DNA of 64,000 nt from Phytohabitans suffuscus (GTDB lineage: Bacteria; Actinomycetota; Actinomycetes; Mycobacteriales; Micromonosporaceae): contig NZ_AP022871.1 of the NCBI RefSeq assembly GCF_011764565.1, forward strand, positions 6,076,320 to 6,140,319. Reading direction: 5' to 3'. The position numbers were made by a program, and so were the translations under genes. The notes beneath the pieces were generated by a model. That model was given only the letters and a program-made list of their open reading frames with translations. It was not told where the DNA came from and made no database searches. Shown in pieces: positions 44,446 through 54,610 of the stretch (position 1 is its first letter; every line of letters starts with the position of its first letter).

Positions 44446-45339
44446 ATGGCCGAGCGGGCGAATGCCGCACGCGAGGCGGCATCGAAGGGCGGTGCGAGCA
44501 AGCGCACCGGAGGCACTCGGGCCGCCGCGCAGCGTACCGCGAGCGTGTCCACGCCCATGGCACCGGCCGCCAGGAAGGCCGCGACCGGGACCGCCAAGCG
44601 CGCGGCGCCCGTGACTGAAAAGACAACCAGGACCAAGCCGGCGAAGGCGGCCGAAGCCGCCAAGACCGCCACCAGGAAGGCGATCGCGCGAAAAAGCGCC
44701 GCGACCGCCGTACCCTTGGAAGCCACTCCCGCCCCCGCGACCGGACCGACCCCGGTGACCGGCGCGGACGCACCACCACAGACACCGGTGCCCGACCGGG
44801 CGCCGGCGGAGGCCGTGGCTCCGGCCCACCAGGCCGGAAGCGCTGCGAACACCACTACACCGACCGCGGCCACCCAGGCCCCGCCTACCGCCGCGGACAC
44901 CGCGGCCGAGGGAGCGACGATGGCGAAGCCAGCTGACACCAAGACCGCCACCAGCCGCAAGCCGACGAAGGGGACCCGCAGCGCCGCGGAGACCGAGAAG
45001 ATCCGGGCCGCCCTGGCGGGCCGCCGGGACGAGTTGCAGGCCGAGTACGATCAGACGCTGAGCGAGATCACCGAGCTTCAGCGCGAGCGACTCACCGACT
45101 CGGCCGGCGACGACCAGGCCGACACGGGCACCAAGACGTTCGAGCGGGAGCAGGAGATCTCCCTCGCGAACGGCATACTCGACCGGATCAGTCAGGTGGA
45201 GCGGGCGCTGGAGCGGCTCGACGCGGGCAACTACGGCTGGTGCGAGCGGTGCGGCAACCCGATCCCGGTGGAGCGGCTCGCCGCGTTCCCGTCGGCGACG
45301 CTGTGCGTGACGTGCAAGCAGTTGGAGGAGCGTCGGTGA
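44446..45339 (+). CDS. DksA/TraR-type zinc finger protein with long histone-like tail
   Basis: The protein has 297 residues. The first 185 are almost only Ala, Lys, Thr, Arg and Pro (ERANAAREAASKGGASKRTG, RKAATGTAKRAAP), resembling histone H1-like or RNA-polymerase-linked tails. The C-terminal third is a DksA/TraR coiled coil (IRAALAGRRDELQAEYDQTL). A four-Cys zinc finger (CERCGNPIPVERLAAFPSAT then CVTCK, about 265-292) ends it. DksA-like proteins bind the secondary channel of RNA polymerase. The basic tail could bind DNA; this is inference. ATG 44446 follows GGGGAAGG. It lies upstream of lspA. Confidence 0.87.
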   Translation: MAERANAAREAASKGGASKRTGGTRAAAQRTASVSTPMAPAARKAATGTAKRAAPVTEKTTRTKPAKAAEAAKTATRKAIARKSAATAVPLEATPAPATGPTPVTGADAPPQTPVPDRAPAEAVAPAHQAGSAANTTTPTAATQAPPTAADTAAEGATMAKPADTKTATSRKPTKGTRSAAETEKIRAALAGRRDELQAEYDQTLSEITELQRERLTDSAGDDQADTGTKTFEREQEISLANGILDRISQVERALERLDAGNYGWCERCGNPIPVERLAAFPSATLCVTCKQLEERR

Positions 45340-45416
45340 GCGCGGGCAGTGAGCTTCGAGGGCCCTGAGGCCGTCGAGGCGCCGCCGCCTGCGAGCCCCG
45401 CGGTCGCGAACGAAAG
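45336..45416 (+). other. Junction of DksA-like gene and lspA with a mini-frame
   Basis: A GTG overlaps the upstream stop as GTGA and opens ten codons, VSAGSELRGP, before TGA at 45366. The following 48 bp end with GCGAACGAAAGG, the ribosome site of lspA. The start resembles the linker cistrons at 34959 and 59858 in design but not in sequence. Whether it is translated is unknown. Confidence 0.4.
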
Positions 45417-45998
45417 GTGACACAGCTGAGCACGGAGACGGAAGACGCGGTCGGCGAGCGCCCGGCACTGCCGGCCAGACGGCTGGCGGTGTGGATCCTG
45501 CTCGCCACCGCCTCCGTCGTGGTGCTCATCGACCAGGTCACCAAGCAGCTCGCACTCTCCTATGTGGACGACGACGAGTCGGTGCGCCTGCTCGGCGGTG
45601 CCGTCTACCTCAGCCTGACCCGCAACAGCGGGGCGGCCTGGAGCCTGGGCCGCGACTACACCTTCGTCTTCCCGCTGATCACCTGCGCCGTGGTCGTGTG
45701 GATCGTGTGGATGGCGCTGCGGCTGCGTTCCGTGCCGTGGGGGCTGGCGCTCGGGCTGGTGCTCGGCGGCGCGCTCGGCAACGCCACCGACCGGATCTTC
45801 CGGGCCCCCGGCCCGTTCATGGGGCACGTGGTCGACATGGTGAGTGTCTTCGGCCCCGACGGGCAGTACTTTCCGATCTTCAACGCGGCTGACTCCTCGC
45901 TCACCTGTGGGGTGATCCTCGCGATCGCACTGGAGTTCACCGGACGCCAGCGCGACGGCACCCGCATCCGCGCGAAGGAGCGCAAGGAGACCACGTGA
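45417..45998 (+). CDS. lspA: Lipoprotein signal peptidase LspA
   Basis: LspA removes signal peptides from lipid-modified prolipoproteins. The 193-residue protein has four membrane segments. Family motifs are VVLIDQVTKQLAL (first helix end), SLTRNSGAAWSL, GNATDRIFR, and the two catalytic aspartates in GHVVDMVSVF and IFNAADSSLTCG. GTG 45417 follows GAAAGG. The stop overlaps the rluD GTG (GTGA), so the two are coupled. Confidence 0.95.
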   Translation: MTQLSTETEDAVGERPALPARRLAVWILLATASVVVLIDQVTKQLALSYVDDDESVRLLGGAVYLSLTRNSGAAWSLGRDYTFVFPLITCAVVVWIVWMALRLRSVPWGLALGLVLGGALGNATDRIFRAPGPFMGHVVDMVSVFGPDGQYFPIFNAADSSLTCGVILAIALEFTGRQRDGTRIRAKERKETT

Positions 45999-46920
45999 CC
46001 ACCCGTTCCGTCCCCGTGCCGGACGGGCTCGACGGCCTGCGCCTCGACCAGGCCGTCTCGCGCCTGTTCGGACTTTCCCGCAGCGCCGCCGCCGCCCTCG
46101 TGGAGGCGGGTGACGCGCTGGTCGACGGCGTGCCCCGCCCCAAGGCCGACAAGGTCAGCGCCGGCTCCTGGCTGGAGGTCACGCTGCCCGCGCCACCGTC
46201 CGCCGTCGAGGTCGTGCCCCAGGCCGTGCCGGGGCTGCGGGTGGTCTACGCGGACGACGACATCGTCGTGGTCGACAAGCCGGTCGGCGTCGCCGCCCAC
46301 CCGAGTCCAGGGTGGACCGGCCCGACCGTGATCGGCGGCCTCGCCGCGATCGGCCACCGCATCTCCACCAGCGGCGCGGCCGAGCGGCAGGGCGTCGTGC
46401 ACCGCCTCGACGTCGGCACGACCGGCGTGATGGCGGTGGCCAAGAGCGAGCACGCGTACACGGTGCTGAAGCGCGCCTTCAAGGAGCGCGAGGTCGACAA
46501 GCAGTACCACGCGCTGGTGCAGGGACACCTCGACCCGCTGCGCGGCACCGTCGACGCCCCGATCGACCGCCACCCCCACCACGACTACAGGTGGGCCGTC
46601 GTGTCGGGCGGCAAGCCGAGCGTCACGCACTATGACACATTGGAGGCCTTCCCGTCCGCCAGTCTCGTCGATGTCCGCCTGGAAACCGGCCGTACGCACC
46701 AGATCCGGGTCCACTTCTCGGCCATGCGGCACCCGTGCGTGGGTGACCTGACGTACGGCGCGGACCCGACACTCGCGGCCCGGTTGGGGCTGTCCAGGCA
46801 GTGGTTGCACGCCCGAGCGCTCAGCTTCCTGCACCCCCGTACGGGGAAGAAGTTCGGTTCGTCAGCGACTACCCTGATGACCTGGCGCACGCGTTGCACA
46901 CACTCCGTGACGCCGCCTGA
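45995..46920 (+). CDS. RluA/RluD-family rRNA pseudouridine synthase (frameshifted at the C-terminus)
   Basis: The enzyme converts uridines to pseudouridine in 23S rRNA. An S4-like RNA-binding domain (RLDQAVSRLFGLSRSAAAAL) precedes the catalytic domain with VVDKPVGVAAHPSPGW, the catalytic Asp in VVHRLDVGTTGVM, and LETGRTHQIRVHFS. At 46852 one G is missing; restored, the tail reads VRFVSDYPDDLAHALHTLRD to a stop at 46920 (308 residues), a typical family end. As sequenced the frame runs on to 47140 into the next gene. It is coupled to lspA. Confidence 0.9.
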
Positions 46921-46967
46921 CCCGCCCAGGTCGAGGGCCGACAAGACAGTCGAGGGAGAGCTACACC

Positions 46968-47984
46968 GTGCGCACTGGCGACCTGCTTCGCCGGTTGGAC
47001 AGCCGGTTGTTGCCGCCGCTGGCACGCATGATGTCGCGGCTGGCACAGGGACGCCTGCGGATGCGGGTGTTGACCGGCGTCGCGCTGCTCTCGACCACGG
47101 CCGTCCTGCTCACCGCGGTGTGGGCGGCCGACCGGGGTGAGCCCGCCGGTGACCCGACGGTCGGCGAGTTCGTGCGGGTCGGCGTGGTCGACGGCCAGTC
47201 CATCCCCGGATACCTCGCGTCGAGCCGCCAGGAGCTGGCCCAGCTGGTCGCCGCCCCGCAGTCCACGGCGGACACGTACGCGCTGGTCACCCTCGCCGAA
47301 TACCTGGCACCGGAGCAGCTCACCCCGGTGCTGCGCGAGGTGAGCGTCGTCCAGGTCCTCGGGCGGGTGCCGCTGGCCGACACGCAGACCCAGATCGTCC
47401 ACATCCCCGCCGCGCGGATCCCCGGCGACGTGGTCGACGGCATGGTCGAGGTCGCCGAGCGCAAGGAGGCCGAGGCCGCCGAGTACCGCACGCTCAGCAG
47501 CACCCTGAGCGGCAACGGCGAGCGCGAGCGGCAGCTGCGCCAGGTGTACGACAGCGGCGCCGCGGTGGCCGCCGCCGAGGCGACCGCCTACCGGTCCTCG
47601 TGCCCCTGCGTGTACGCGGCGGTGATTCGTGCCACACCGTCCGCGTTGGCGAAGATCTCCAGCCGCGCCGAGGTCCGCGCCGTCGACCCGGCCCCCGAGG
47701 TGCGCCGCATCGACCGGGCCGTGTTCCTGCCGCCGCTGCCCGAGCAGGACGACGTCGTCCGCCCGCCCGCCGACACCGCCCTCCCGTCGCCGGAGTCGTC
47801 CGCGTCCGCCAGCGCCGCCGCCGAGCCGGCGCCCACCGGCACCGCCGTCCCGCCGCAGCCGGCCGTGACCAGTCCTTCGCCGGCCTCCCCGGCGCCGACC
47901 ACGCCGGCGCCGGCGCCGACCACACCGCCCGCGTCGCCGCCACCGACCGAGCCGGTGGGCTCGCCCTCGGCCGCCGCTCTATGA
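46968..47984 (+). CDS. Hypothetical membrane-anchored protein
   Basis: This 338-residue protein has one N-terminal membrane anchor (VLTGVALLSTTAVLLTAVWA, about 34-53). An extracytoplasmic domain of about 200 residues (VGEFVRVGVVDGQSIPGYLA, ATAYRSSCPCVYAAVIRATP with a CPC pair) precedes a long Pro/Ser/Thr/Ala-rich tail. No family is recognised. The layout suggests a surface protein whose tail spans the wall. GTG 46968 follows GAGGGAGAG, 47 bp after rluD, so it may share that transcript. Confidence 0.7.
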   Translation: MRTGDLLRRLDSRLLPPLARMMSRLAQGRLRMRVLTGVALLSTTAVLLTAVWAADRGEPAGDPTVGEFVRVGVVDGQSIPGYLASSRQELAQLVAAPQSTADTYALVTLAEYLAPEQLTPVLREVSVVQVLGRVPLADTQTQIVHIPAARIPGDVVDGMVEVAERKEAEAAEYRTLSSTLSGNGERERQLRQVYDSGAAVAAAEATAYRSSCPCVYAAVIRATPSALAKISSRAEVRAVDPAPEVRRIDRAVFLPPLPEQDDVVRPPADTALPSPESSASASAAAEPAPTGTAVPPQPAVTSPSPASPAPTTPAPAPTTPPASPPPTEPVGSPSAAAL

Positions 47985-48229
47985 CGCCGCGTGCGGTTGC
48001 GGTCACTGCCAGCGGCGGCATCCCGGATCACAAAGCGCACGTTGAACCGTTCGCCCGTGGGGTTCGTGTCCAGACCGGATGCCCAGATGGGCGAGGGTGG
48101 GCGAGCCGGGAGGAGGATAGGTGACGCACTGGGTGTGCTTCGGTCGTTGGACCGATGGTGTGGTCTGAATAAGGATTTGTTCGTAGCCTGTCAGGCGAGA
48201 CCGACCGATGGCGCTGGGAGGGGCGAGCC

Positions 48230-49929
48230 GTGGAGGGCACCGAGACCGGCTGGGGCCGGCCTGCGGAACCAGCGCCGCGTTGGCGTGCGCTGCTGGACCG
48301 TGCCCGTGGCGGCGGCCGCACCGGTGAGCAGGCGGATCTCGACTACGAGCCGCGCGGGCGCCGGGGGCCCGGCCCGATCGACGACCTCGACGACGGCCCC
48401 GCGTTCGACCTGCCACCCCCGCGCCCGCTCGACGGCGGCTTCGACGACCGGTGGGAGGAGCCACGCGGTGGTCGCGGCTACGACGGCGGTCGGGGCTACG
48501 ACGGCCCTCCGCCACGGCCCCGCGGCGTGAACGGCACGGCCAACGGCGCCAACGGCCGCGCCCGCTCCAGCGGTGGCGGCGGTGGCGGTGGCGGTGGCGG
48601 AGGTTACGCCCCGCCCGGCGGCTACGGCAGCCCGGTCGCCTATGGCAGCCCGGTCGACTACCCCGACGACGGCTACCCGCCGGACACCCGCTACGGCGAG
48701 CAGGGGTACGCCGACCAGCGCTACCAGGACGGCCGCTACGGCGACGGCCGGCGCCCCGAGCGCGGTGAGCGCGGTGAGCGCCCGGATCGTGGTGAGCGCC
48801 CGGATCGCGGTGAGCGTCCCGAGCCGCCCCGCTACCCGGCCGAGCCCAGCGGCGGCGGCTACCCGGCACCCGACCCGCGCATGGCGGCCCGGCCCGGCCC
48901 CGCGGTCGTACGCGAGCCGGCGCCCCGCGACCTCGCCCCGCGCCCCACGTCGTCGCCGGGTGGATACAGCCGCTGGGCCGAGCTGGAGGGCGGGTGGCAG
49001 CCCCCGGCGGCGCCCCGGCCCCGGCACCGCCCCCGCCGCCCCAGCCGCAGTCCCAGTCCCAGTCCCAGCAGGACAACGGCTACGTCCCGCAGCTCGAGTT
49101 CCGGCAGACCCGCCCCGACGCGGAGGTGGAGCGGGCCGTCAGCGTGCTGCGGCGCGACCTCGGCATGCCCAAGGTGCTCGCGTTCGCCAACCCCAAGGGC
49201 GGCGTGCACAAGACCACCGCCACCGTGCTCGCCGCCGCCACCGTCGGCAGCGTGCGCGGCCGCGGCGTGCTCGCCTGGGACGACAACGAGCTGCGCGGCA
49301 CCCTCGGCCTGCGCGCCGGCAGTGCGCGGCACGCCCGCACGATCCGCCACCTCATCGCCGACCTGGCCGATGTGGAGGCCCGCCACGGCCTCGAGCTCAA
49401 GGAAGAGCTCGACGACTACCTGCGGCACGCCTCCGACGGTTCGTACGACGTGCTGGCCGGCGAGGAGAGCCCGCGGTTCGCCCAGCGCCTCGACCAGTAC
49501 ACGGTGCGCCGGGTGCTGGAGCTGCTGCGCCGCACCCACGACGTGATCTGCGTCGACACCGGCAACAACGTCGAGAGCGCCAACTGGCAGACCGTGCTGC
49601 AGGCGGCCGACCAGCTGGTCATCACGACGGTGCCGCGCGAGGACGCCGCGTTCACCGCCGACTGGATGCTCGACCTGCTCGACGAGGTGGGCATGGGCGA
49701 GCTGGCCGCCAACGCGGTGACGCTGCTGTCCTGCCCGACGCCCGGCCACTCGCCGCTGCTCGAAGACCTGGCCCGGCACTTCTCCACCCGCACCCGCGCG
49801 GTGGCGATCGTGCCGTACGACCAGGCCCTGGAGACCGGCTCCTCGATCGAGTACAACCAGCTCCAGCCGGAGACCCGGGCCGCCTGGCTCAAGGCGGCCT
49901 CGGTGATGCTGGAGCCGTTCGTCCGATAG
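48230..49929 (+). CDS. MinD/ParA-family ATPase with long disordered N-terminus (frameshifted)
   Basis: The protein has about 566 residues once one C is restored to the CCCCC run at 49001-49005. Residues 1-270 are disordered and rich in Gly, Arg, Pro and Tyr, with repeats such as RGERPD. From about 310 follows a ParA/MinD-like ATPase: FANPKGGVHKTTATVLAAAT (deviant Walker A, with His where most have Gly), LAWDDNELRGTLGLR, and VICVDTGNN (Walker B-like). Positioning of chromosome, cell pole or cargo is the family role; the cargo is unknown. It is monocistronic with a GGGAGGGG ribosome site. Confidence 0.83.
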
Positions 49930-50045
49930 CTCCGCAAGTCTTCACCGGCGTGATCCAGATGGCACGCTTCCGGGCCGTGTCGGCGGGGTGGGGCGTCATA
50001 CCCGCGGGCTAGGCTCGGGCTCACGTTGACACCGAGAGGGGCAGG

Positions 50046-53000
50046 GTGCCGGAGCCGTCTTTCGTGCATCTTCACGTACACACCGAGTACTCGATGCTCG
50101 ACGGCGCCGCGCGCTTGAAAGACCTCTTCAGCGAGGCCAAGCGGCTGGAGATGCCGGCCCTCGCGATGACCGACCACGGCAACCTCTTCGGGGCGTACGA
50201 CTTCTTCAAGCAGGCCACCGCCGCGGGCGTCAGGCCCATCATCGGCTGCGAGATGTACCTGACGCCCAACAGCGACCGGCGGGACCGGACGCGGGTGCGG
50301 TGGGCAGACGGCGGTGAGAACGACGTCTCCGGTGGCGGTGCCTACACGCACATGACGATGCTCGCCGCCGACGCGCAGGGGCTGCAGAACCTGTTCCGGC
50401 TCGGGTCGTTCGCCAGCCTGGAGGGCTACTTCTACAAGCCGCGCGCCGACCGTGAGCTGCTCCACCAGTACGCGAAGGGGATCATCGCGACCACCGGGTG
50501 CCCGTCCGGCGAGATCCAGACCTGGCTGCGCATCGGCGACTTCGAGAAGGCGTGCGCGTCGGCGGCGGAGTTCCGCGACATCTTCGGGCCGGACAACTTC
50601 TACCTGGAGCTGATGGACCACGGGCTCGACATCGAGACCCGCATCCGCGAAGACCTGATCCGGCTCGGCAAACGGCTCAACCTCAAGCCGGTCGCCACCA
50701 ACGACCTGCACTACACGTTCGACCGCGACGCCGACGCGCACGAGGTGCTGCTGTGCGTGCAGTCCGGCTCGACGCTGGCCGACCCCAAGCGGTTCCGGTT
50801 CGACGCCCGCGACTTCTACCTGAAGTCCGCGGCCGAGATGCGCAAGCTGTGGGACTCGGAGGTCCCCGGCGCCTGCGACAACACGCTGGAGATCGCGGAG
50901 AAGATCGGCGACTACTCGGCGCTGTTCGCCGCGCGCAACCTGATGCCCCAGTTCCCGGTGCCGGCGGGGGAGACCGAGGAGTCGTTCCTGCGCGCGGAGG
51001 TCATGCGCGGGCTGGAGCGGCGCTTCCCGCAGGGCGTGCCCGACGACCGGCGGGCGCAGGCGGCGTACGAGCTCGACGTCATCATCAAGATGGGCTTCCC
51101 GGGCTACTTCCTGGTGACCGCCGACCTCGTGGCGTACGCGAAGCGGGAGGGCATCCGGGTCGGTCCGGGCCGTGGCTCGGCGGCGGGCGCGCTGATCGCG
51201 TACGCGCTGGGCATCACCGAGCTCGACCCGATGCAGCACGGCCTGCTGTTCGAGCGGTTCCTCAACCCCGACCGCATCTCGATGCCCGACATCGACATGG
51301 ACTTCGACGAGCGCCGGCGCGGTGACATGATCCGCTACGCGACCGAGAAGTACGGCGAGGAGCGGGTCGCGCAGATCATCACGTACGGCACGATCAAGGC
51401 GAAGGCCGCGATCAAGGACGCGGCCCGGGTGCTGGGCTACCCGTTCGCGATGGGCGACAAGATCACCAAGGCGATGCCGCCGGCCGTGATGGGCAAGGAC
51501 ATCCCGCTGGGCGGCATCTTCGACTCGAGCCACCCGCGCTACCCGGAGGCCGTCGAGTTCCGCCAGCTCTACGACAGCGACGCCGAGGTGCAGAAGATCG
51601 TCGACACGGCCAAGGGCCTCGAAGGGCTCAAGCGGCAGTGGGGCGTGCACGCGGCCGGCGTGATCCTGTCCCGCGACCCGCTCGTCGACGTGCTGCCGAT
51701 CCACAAGCGCGAGCAGGACGGCGCGATCATCACGCAGTGGGACATGGGCGCGTGCGAGTCCATCGGCCTGCTGAAGATGGACTTCCTCGGCCTGCGTAAC
51801 CTGACGATCCTCGACGACTGCCTCGACGCGATCCGGGAGAACCGCGGCGTCGACGTCGTGCTCGAAGAGCTGCCGCTGGACGACAAGCCGACGTACGAGC
51901 TGCTGGCGCGGGGCGACACGCTCGGCGTGTTCCAGTTCGACGGCGGGCCGATGCGGGCGCTGCTGCGCTCGATGGTGCCGGACAACTTCGAAGACATCTC
52001 CGCGGTGGGCGCGCTCTACCGCCCCGGCCCGATGGGCGCCAACGCCCACAACGAGTACGCCGACCGCAAGAACAACCGCAAGCCGGTCGTGCCGATCCAC
52101 CCCGAGCTGGCCGACTCGCTGAAGGACATCCTGGGCGACACCTACGGGCTGATCGTCTACCAGGAGCAGGTCATGGCGATCGCGCAGAAGGTGGCCGGCT
52201 ACACGCTCGGCGCCGCCGACCTGCTGCGCCGGGCGATGGGCAAGAAGAAGAAGGAGATCCTCGACAAGGAGTTCCAGCCGTTCTCCGCCGGCATGAAGGA
52301 GCAGGGCTACTCCGACGGGGCGATCAAGACGCTGTGGGACATCCTGGTCCCGTTCTCCGACTACGCGTTCAACAAGGCCCACTCTGCGGCGTACGGCGTG
52401 GTGTCGTACTGGACCGCCTACCTCAAGGCCAACTACCCCGCCGAGTACATGAGCGGCCTGCTCACGTCGGTGGGTGACGACAAGGACAAGTCGGCGGTCT
52501 ACCTGGCCGAGTGCCGGCGCATGGGCATCAAGGTGCTGCCGCCGGACGTCAACGAGTCGATGGCCCGGTTCGCCGCGGTCGGCCAGGACATCCGCTTCGG
52601 CCTGGCGGCGGTGCGCAACGTCGGCACCAACGTGGTCGAGGCGATCAGGCGGTGCCGCAAGGAGAAGGGTGCCTACACCGACTTCTACGACTTCCTGCGC
52701 AAGGTCGACGCTGTGGCCTGCAACAAGAAGACGATCGAATCGCTGATCAAGGCGGGCGCGTTCGACTCGATGGGGCACCCGCGCAAGGGGCTGCTCGCGG
52801 TGCACGCCGACGCGATCGACTCGTTCCTCGACATCAAGAAGAACGAGGCGATCGGGCAGTACGACCTGTTCGGCGACGCGTTCGGCGGCGGTGGCGACGA
52901 CGCGGGCGGCGGCATGGTGGTGACCCCGCAGATCCCGGCCGGCGAGTGGGACAAGGGCGACCTGCTGACGTTCGAGCGGGAGATGCTCGGCCTGTACGTC

Positions 53001-53585
53001 TCCGACCACCCGCTCTTCGGCGTCGAGCACGTGCTCAGCGCCGCCGCCGACATGTCCATCTCGGCGCTCGCCGAGGAGGGCTCCGTCTCCGACGGCCAGA
53101 TCGTCACCCTCGCCGGCATCCTCTCCGGCGTGCAGCGGCGGATCACCAAGCAGGGGCGGGCCTGGGCCTCGGCGACGCTCGAAGACCTGGGCGGCGCGGT
53201 CGAGGTGCTGTTCTTCCCCAACACGTACGAGATCGTCGGGCAGTACATCGCCGAGGACGCGATCGTGGTGGTGAAGGGGCGGGTCGACCGGCGCGACGAC
53301 CAGCCGCGGCTGATGGCGATGGACATGTCGCTGCCCGACATCACCGCGGCCGACGAGGTCAAGCCGGTGGTGCTGGCCCTCCCGCCGTCCCGGTGCACGC
53401 CGCCGCTGGTCGAGCGGCTGCGCGAGGTGCTGAGCAGCCATCCGGGCTCGGCCGAGGTGCACGTCAAGCTCGTCAACGGCTCGCGGGCCACGGTGCTGCG
53501 GCTCGGCCCGACCCGGGTGGCGCCGACCACCGCGTTGATGGCCGACCTCAAGGCCCTCCTCGGCCCGGCCGCGGTCGCCGGCTGA
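50046..53585 (+). CDS. dnaE: DNA polymerase III subunit alpha (DnaE1)
   Basis: This is the replicative polymerase catalytic subunit, 1179 residues. The N-terminal PHP domain begins FVHLHVHTEYSMLDGAARL. The palm carries the catalytic aspartates in MPDIDMDFDERRR (near 415) and LLKMDFLGLRNLT (near 580). The fingers and beta-binding region follow, with DYAFNKAHSAAYGVVSYWTA (near 775) and a helix-hairpin-helix stretch. An OB domain near 1010 has VTLAGILSGVQRRITKQGRA. Length fits the DnaE1 type. GTG 50046 follows GAGAGGGGCAGG; a TAGGCT box (about 50010) may be its promoter. Confidence 0.97.
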   Translation: MPEPSFVHLHVHTEYSMLDGAARLKDLFSEAKRLEMPALAMTDHGNLFGAYDFFKQATAAGVRPIIGCEMYLTPNSDRRDRTRVRWADGGENDVSGGGAYTHMTMLAADAQGLQNLFRLGSFASLEGYFYKPRADRELLHQYAKGIIATTGCPSGEIQTWLRIGDFEKACASAAEFRDIFGPDNFYLELMDHGLDIETRIREDLIRLGKRLNLKPVATNDLHYTFDRDADAHEVLLCVQSGSTLADPKRFRFDARDFYLKSAAEMRKLWDSEVPGACDNTLEIAEKIGDYSALFAARNLMPQFPVPAGETEESFLRAEVMRGLERRFPQGVPDDRRAQAAYELDVIIKMGFPGYFLVTADLVAYAKREGIRVGPGRGSAAGALIAYALGITELDPMQHGLLFERFLNPDRISMPDIDMDFDERRRGDMIRYATEKYGEERVAQIITYGTIKAKAAIKDAARVLGYPFAMGDKITKAMPPAVMGKDIPLGGIFDSSHPRYPEAVEFRQLYDSDAEVQKIVDTAKGLEGLKRQWGVHAAGVILSRDPLVDVLPIHKREQDGAIITQWDMGACESIGLLKMDFLGLRNLTILDDCLDAIRENRGVDVVLEELPLDDKPTYELLARGDTLGVFQFDGGPMRALLRSMVPDNFEDISAVGALYRPGPMGANAHNEYADRKNNRKPVVPIHPELADSLKDILGDTYGLIVYQEQVMAIAQKVAGYTLGAADLLRRAMGKKKKEILDKEFQPFSAGMKEQGYSDGAIKTLWDILVPFSDYAFNKAHSAAYGVVSYWTAYLKANYPAEYMSGLLTSVGDDKDKSAVYLAECRRMGIKVLPPDVNESMARFAAVGQDIRFGLAAVRNVGTNVVEAIRRCRKEKGAYTDFYDFLRKVDAVACNKKTIESLIKAGAFDSMGHPRKGLLAVHADAIDSFLDIKKNEAIGQYDLFGDAFGGGGDDAGGGMVVTPQIPAGEWDKGDLLTFEREMLGLYVSDHPLFGVEHVLSAAADMSISALAEEGSVSDGQIVTLAGILSGVQRRITKQGRAWASATLEDLGGAVEVLFFPNTYEIVGQYIAEDAIVVVKGRVDRRDDQPRLMAMDMSLPDITAADEVKPVVLALPPSRCTPPLVERLREVLSSHPGSAEVHVKLVNGSRATVLRLGPTRVAPTTALMADLKALLGPAAVAG

Positions 53586-53629
53586 GCCCTGTTCAGCCCG
53601 TTGCCAGCGGAGCCTGAGAGGATTCAGCC

Positions 53630-54476
53630 GTGAGCGAGCATGTGGCCGGGGGCGACGCGGACGCCCCGCATCCGGCGGTCGTCGCCGCCAACGGGTGGCG
53701 GGAGCCACGGCGCAAAGGGTGGCCCGCGCCGCTCGTCGGCCTCGTCGTGGCGCTCGCGCTGGCCGTCCTCGGCGCGCCGCTCGGCTGGCTGTGGTCGGTG
53801 CTGGCCCCAGGCGTGCCGCTGGTCAAGACCGAGGGCGGGGCGCGGCTGACCGATCCGCAGCCGGAGGAGTTCGTCGCCGCGGACGGCTGGTTCACGCTGC
53901 TCGGCCTCGGCTTCGGCCTGCTCGCCGCGATCGTCGTGTGGGCGGCCGTGCGCCGCCACCGGGGTCCGTTCGTGCTGCTGGGCGTGGCCGTGGGCACGGT
54001 CGGCGCGGCGCTGGTCGCCTGGTGGCTGGGAGACCTGCTCGTCCAGGGCGACTTCGACGAGCTCCTGGCGAGCGCGCCGCCCGGCACCCCGCTCAGCCGT
54101 CCGCCGGAGCTGCGGGCCGGCGGGTTCGAGTGGCTGTGGGGCGTCATCCCCACACTGCGCGGCGACGTGCTGCTGCCCGCGTTCAGCGCCGTGGTGGCGT
54201 ACACGCTGCTGGCCGGCTGGTCGCGATACCCGTCGCTGGCGCCCGAGCCCGACCCGGTGTTCCCCTGGCCCTGCCGGCCGCCCCGAGCCCGCACCCGGCG
54301 GCGGCCTCGCCGGCCCCTGGCATCCTCCGGCCGGCCTGGCCCGCCCACCGGTGGGCCCCGACTGGCGCCCGCAGCCCCTCAACGGCATGGGCATCGACGG
54401 CGGCGGCCCGGCGAAGGACCCGCTCCCCGGCGCCGGCCCGTGGGCGTCGCCACCCCACGGCCCCGAACGCGGCTGA
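53630..54476 (+). CDS. DUF2567-like membrane protein (C-terminus frameshifted)
   Basis: The first 210 residues carry four membrane segments: LVGLVVALALAVLGAPLGWL, LLGLGFGLLAAIVVWAAVRR, VLLLGVAVGTVGAALVAWWL and LLPAFSAVVAYTLLAGW. This matches actinobacterial DUF2567 proteins of unknown function. Beyond APEPDPVF the frame becomes implausible and reads on through a REP-2 repeat to 54739. A natural tail (DWRPQPLNGMGIDGGGPAKD, ending GPERG at 54476) lies in another frame. It is reached if bases are restored near 54262-54265 and 54353-54359. I therefore end the gene at 54476. Confidence 0.7.
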
Positions 54477-54499
54477 GCCCCCAACCCCGGACAGGACCC

Positions 54500-54610
54500 G
54501 ATATGCCCCGGTCCGCGCCAGTCGCGGACCGTATGCTCCCGCGGGCACCGCTACGGCCGGCGGCCCGCCAGGGCGGGCCGAGACCCCCGACCTCCACTGC
54601 CAGGCCCGCC
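54500..54610 (+). repeat. REP-2 repeat, copy 3
   Basis: Begins ATATGCCCCGGTCCGCG, forms the hairpin CGGTCCGC/GCGGACCG, continues CCCGCGGGCACCGCT and ends CAGGCCCGCC, matching the other two full copies. Confidence 0.85.

Noticed and set aside
49416..53708. A 1430-codon minus-strand frame opposite dnaE
   Set aside because: Same artefact of third-position G/C bias; dnaE is certain on the other strand.
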